NCBI GenBank assembly: GCA_028748945.1
Contig: JAQTOL010000201.1
Coordinates: forward strand, 1-6,233
Direction: 5' to 3'
Length of the DNA: 6,233 nt
DNA from: Paludibacter sp.
GTDB lineage: Bacteria; Bacteroidota; Bacteroidia; Bacteroidales; Paludibacteraceae
Position numbers and translations under genes: made by a program. This document shows, piece after piece, positions 6,141 to 6,233 of this stretch. Within the stretch, counting starts at the first letter, position 1. Each line of letters starts with the position of its first letter. Under the pieces are notes generated by a model. It was given only the letters and a program-made list of their open reading frames with translations, did not search any database and was not told the DNA's origin.

Positions 6141-6233
6141 ATGAACAGCTATCAGTGAAAAAATGAGATCTAAATGATCAGCTGACTGTTGTAAGATCGG
6201 GAGAGAAAATTAACCGGAGTATAATCTCTTGTC

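Noticed and set aside
6159..6188. Several 6-8 base palindromes (AGATCT, TGATCA, TCAGCTGA) upstream of the PAS-HTH gene
   Set aside because: They are short and unrelated to each other, as expected by chance in this amount of sequence.
6205..6212. TAATTTTC on the minus strand as a -7 element for the PAS-HTH gene
   Set aside because: It matches seven of eight consensus bases, but the -33 region falls at or beyond the window edge, so it cannot be judged.

Overview
The window looks like chromosomal DNA from a member of the Bacteroidota, most likely Bacteroidales. Three things support this: AT-rich DNA; A/T-rich leaders with no Shine-Dalgarno sequence; and promoter elements of the Bacteroidetes type (TAnnTTTG at -7 with a TTG-type box about 20 bases upstream). 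The protein families also fit, notably a membrane-bound LytTR regulator and a PAS regulator with a C-terminal HTH. I cannot name the genus from the sequence alone. No mobile element, CRISPR array, tRNA or rRNA is visible.

Layout: (1) Positions 1-1084, minus strand: a 361-codon alpha/beta-hydrolase-like protein that runs off the left edge. (2) 1085-1291: a divergent regulatory region with a promoter on each strand, four GGAAA/TTTCC half-sites and an (ATTG)4 tract. (3) 1292-3003, plus strand: a four-helix membrane LytTR transcription factor, then 56 bases later an RssA-type patatin-like hydrolase, probably co-transcribed. (4) 3004-3098: a short dyad, a T9 tract and a promoter. (5) 3099-4292: a class Ib-type aspartate aminotransferase with its own strong intrinsic terminator. 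(6) 4412-5350: an aldo/keto reductase. (7) 5373-6140, minus strand: a PAS-HTH regulator convergent with the reductase.

The left half is the more interesting part. A membrane-anchored one-component regulator is flanked by two different serine-hydrolase-type proteins, one divergent and one downstream, and candidate operators lie in the divergent promoter. This suggests a small lipid- or envelope-related regulatory module, but its substrate and signal cannot be read from the sequence. The right half (aminotransferase, reductase) looks like ordinary metabolism. The only regulatory partner there is the PAS-HTH protein, whose targets are unknown.

The aminotransferase start is ATG at 3099. A longer reading frame opening with TTG at 3066 begins inside the -7 promoter element and should not be used. 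I see no clear evidence for a wholly new system.
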